Assembly (NCBI RefSeq): GCF_001465835.2
Contig: NZ_CP013661.2
Span: 2,782,501-2,846,500 of the forward strand
DNA length: 64,000 nucleotides
Direction: 5' to 3'
Source: Planococcus kocurii
GTDB lineage: Bacteria; Bacillota; Bacilli; Bacillales_A; Planococcaceae
The notes beneath the pieces were generated by a model. The model was not told the origin of the DNA. It did no database searches and saw only the letters and a list, made by a program, of their open reading frames with translations. Below, in pieces: positions 63,217 through 64,000 of this stretch. The position numbers and the translations under genes were made by a program. Within the stretch, counting starts at the first letter, position 1; each line of letters begins with the position of its first letter.

Positions 63217-64000
63217 ATGATTTCAATTGGCATCATTGGAACAGGAATTGTTGGCGAACGAATTATCAAGCAACTGGAACAAGAACATCATGTGGACATA
63301 AAAATAGTTTTTGATCCACAAACAGAGCGTCTTACGCAAATCAGTGAAACTTACGGAATCCCTATGGCGAAATCAGTGGAGGAAGTGCTGCATTCAGACA
63401 TCAATTGGGTTTATATTGCGACGCCTCCCGCTTTTCACGAAGAAATCGCTGAACGTGCAGCTAGTGCAGGGATTAATATCCTGTGCGAAAAACCATTGGC
63501 CCACAATGTTGAAGGTGGCAAAGCGATGGTAAAAACTGTACAAAATAACCGAGTGCAAACTGCCATGCATTTCCCCTTAATGTATAAACCTGCAATTCGT
63601 GAAATGGCCAAACGCATTAAGGAAGGCGATATCGGAAAAATTGTCCGAATCGAACTTCAAACTTTTTTCCCAGACTGGCCGAGGTTATGGCAACAAAATC
63701 CGTGGATTGGTTCAAGGAGCCAAGGTGGATTTGTTCGTGAAGTGTTCCCTCATTATTTTCAATTAATGCATCGTCTCTTTGGAGCATTGTCGTTTACATC
63801 TCATCATATTACCTATCCAGAACAAGCGGATAAATGCGAAACTGGACTCATTGCACACGGACTTACCGAAGCAAAAATTCCTTTTTTACTAACAGGTATT
63901 AGCAATATTGGTCAAAAAGAATTATTGCAGTTTAAAGTGTATGGAGAACAGGGCGTGCTGACTCTAGAAAATTGGACAACCCTTTATAAATCAAGGTACG
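63217..64000 (+). CDS. Gfo/Idh/MocA family oxidoreductase (partial, C-terminus off the window)
   Basis: 261 residues to the window edge without a stop. Rossmann motif GIIGTGIVGERII at the N-terminus, VYIATPPAFH and ILCEKPLAHN (the conserved EKP with the lysine) follow, then the substrate domain. Family enzymes oxidise or reduce sugars or cyclitols with NAD(P). ATG 63217 follows AAAAGGAGAG. Substrate not recognisable. Confidence 0.9.
   Translation, partial: MISIGIIGTGIVGERIIKQLEQEHHVDIKIVFDPQTERLTQISETYGIPMAKSVEEVLHSDINWVYIATPPAFHEEIAERAASAGINILCEKPLAHNVEGGKAMVKTVQNNRVQTAMHFPLMYKPAIREMAKRIKEGDIGKIVRIELQTFFPDWPRLWQQNPWIGSRSQGGFVREVFPHYFQLMHRLFGALSFTSHHITYPEQADKCETGLIAHGLTEAKIPFLLTGISNIGQKELLQFKVYGEQGVLTLENWTTLYKSRY

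Overview
The window looks like the chromosome of a low-GC Gram-positive of the Planococcaceae (Planococcus/Planomicrobium type); this is inference from gene order and family content, not from a search. Gene order follows the Bacillus subtilis map in compressed form: addBA, yisKL, yitS/U/V/W, yjzD-fabH-fabF, an app-like peptide transporter, trpS, opp, spx-mecA-coiA-pepF, spxH-yjbI-yjbK-yjbL-yjbM-nadK-yjbO-prpE, fabI, yjcFGH. Sporulation and germination genes that sit between some of these blocks in Bacillus (for example gerP) are not seen.

Layout. 1-900: azlCD branched-chain amino acid exporter (azlD cut by the window edge). 1039-9957: a VTT membrane protein, then addB-addA under a LexA box, and a DUF418 membrane protein. 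10037-17410: yisK, yisL, a membrane-anchored GH13 protein that has lost its catalytic residues, the leftward yitU-degV-cdr operon, and yitV and yitW. 17565-22306: a short ClpB behind a CtsR operator, yjzD, and fabH-fabF behind a FapR operator. 22611-36130: two complete oligopeptide ABC transporters flanking trpS with its T-box leader; the second has CodY and cre-like sites. 36350-42256: a putative glycoside hydrolase, spx (PerR-like box), mecA, coiA, pepF. 42257-44037: a RoxS/RsaE-type small RNA with Rex and ResD-like sites, an IS256-family insertion with an 8-bp target duplication, and an array of five short iterons. 44038-53660: spxH, truncated haemoglobin, CYTH protein, small alarmone synthetase, NAD kinase, pseudouridine synthase, prpE, mgtE, fabI (second FapR operator), yjcF/G/H. 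53765-58077: PgpA-family protein and a TAXI-TRAP transporter. 58146-60169: a candidate unknown small RNA and a LexA-controlled Y-family polymerase/YolD pair. 60320-64000: an SLH-anchored protein with three Ltp (phage superinfection exclusion type) repeats, tRNA-Val, a lipoprotein nuclease, a 47-residue ORF and a cut oxidoreductase.

Functional themes: DNA repair under SOS control (addBA, uvrX-like), fatty acid synthesis under FapR (fabH, fabF, fabI), proteolytic control and thiol stress (clpB, spx, mecA, spxH), peptide uptake under nutrient control, and redox control through roxS. The least explained items are the iteron array near 43.9 kb, the candidate small RNA near 58.2 kb, the GH13 pseudoenzyme, and the SLH-Ltp surface protein.
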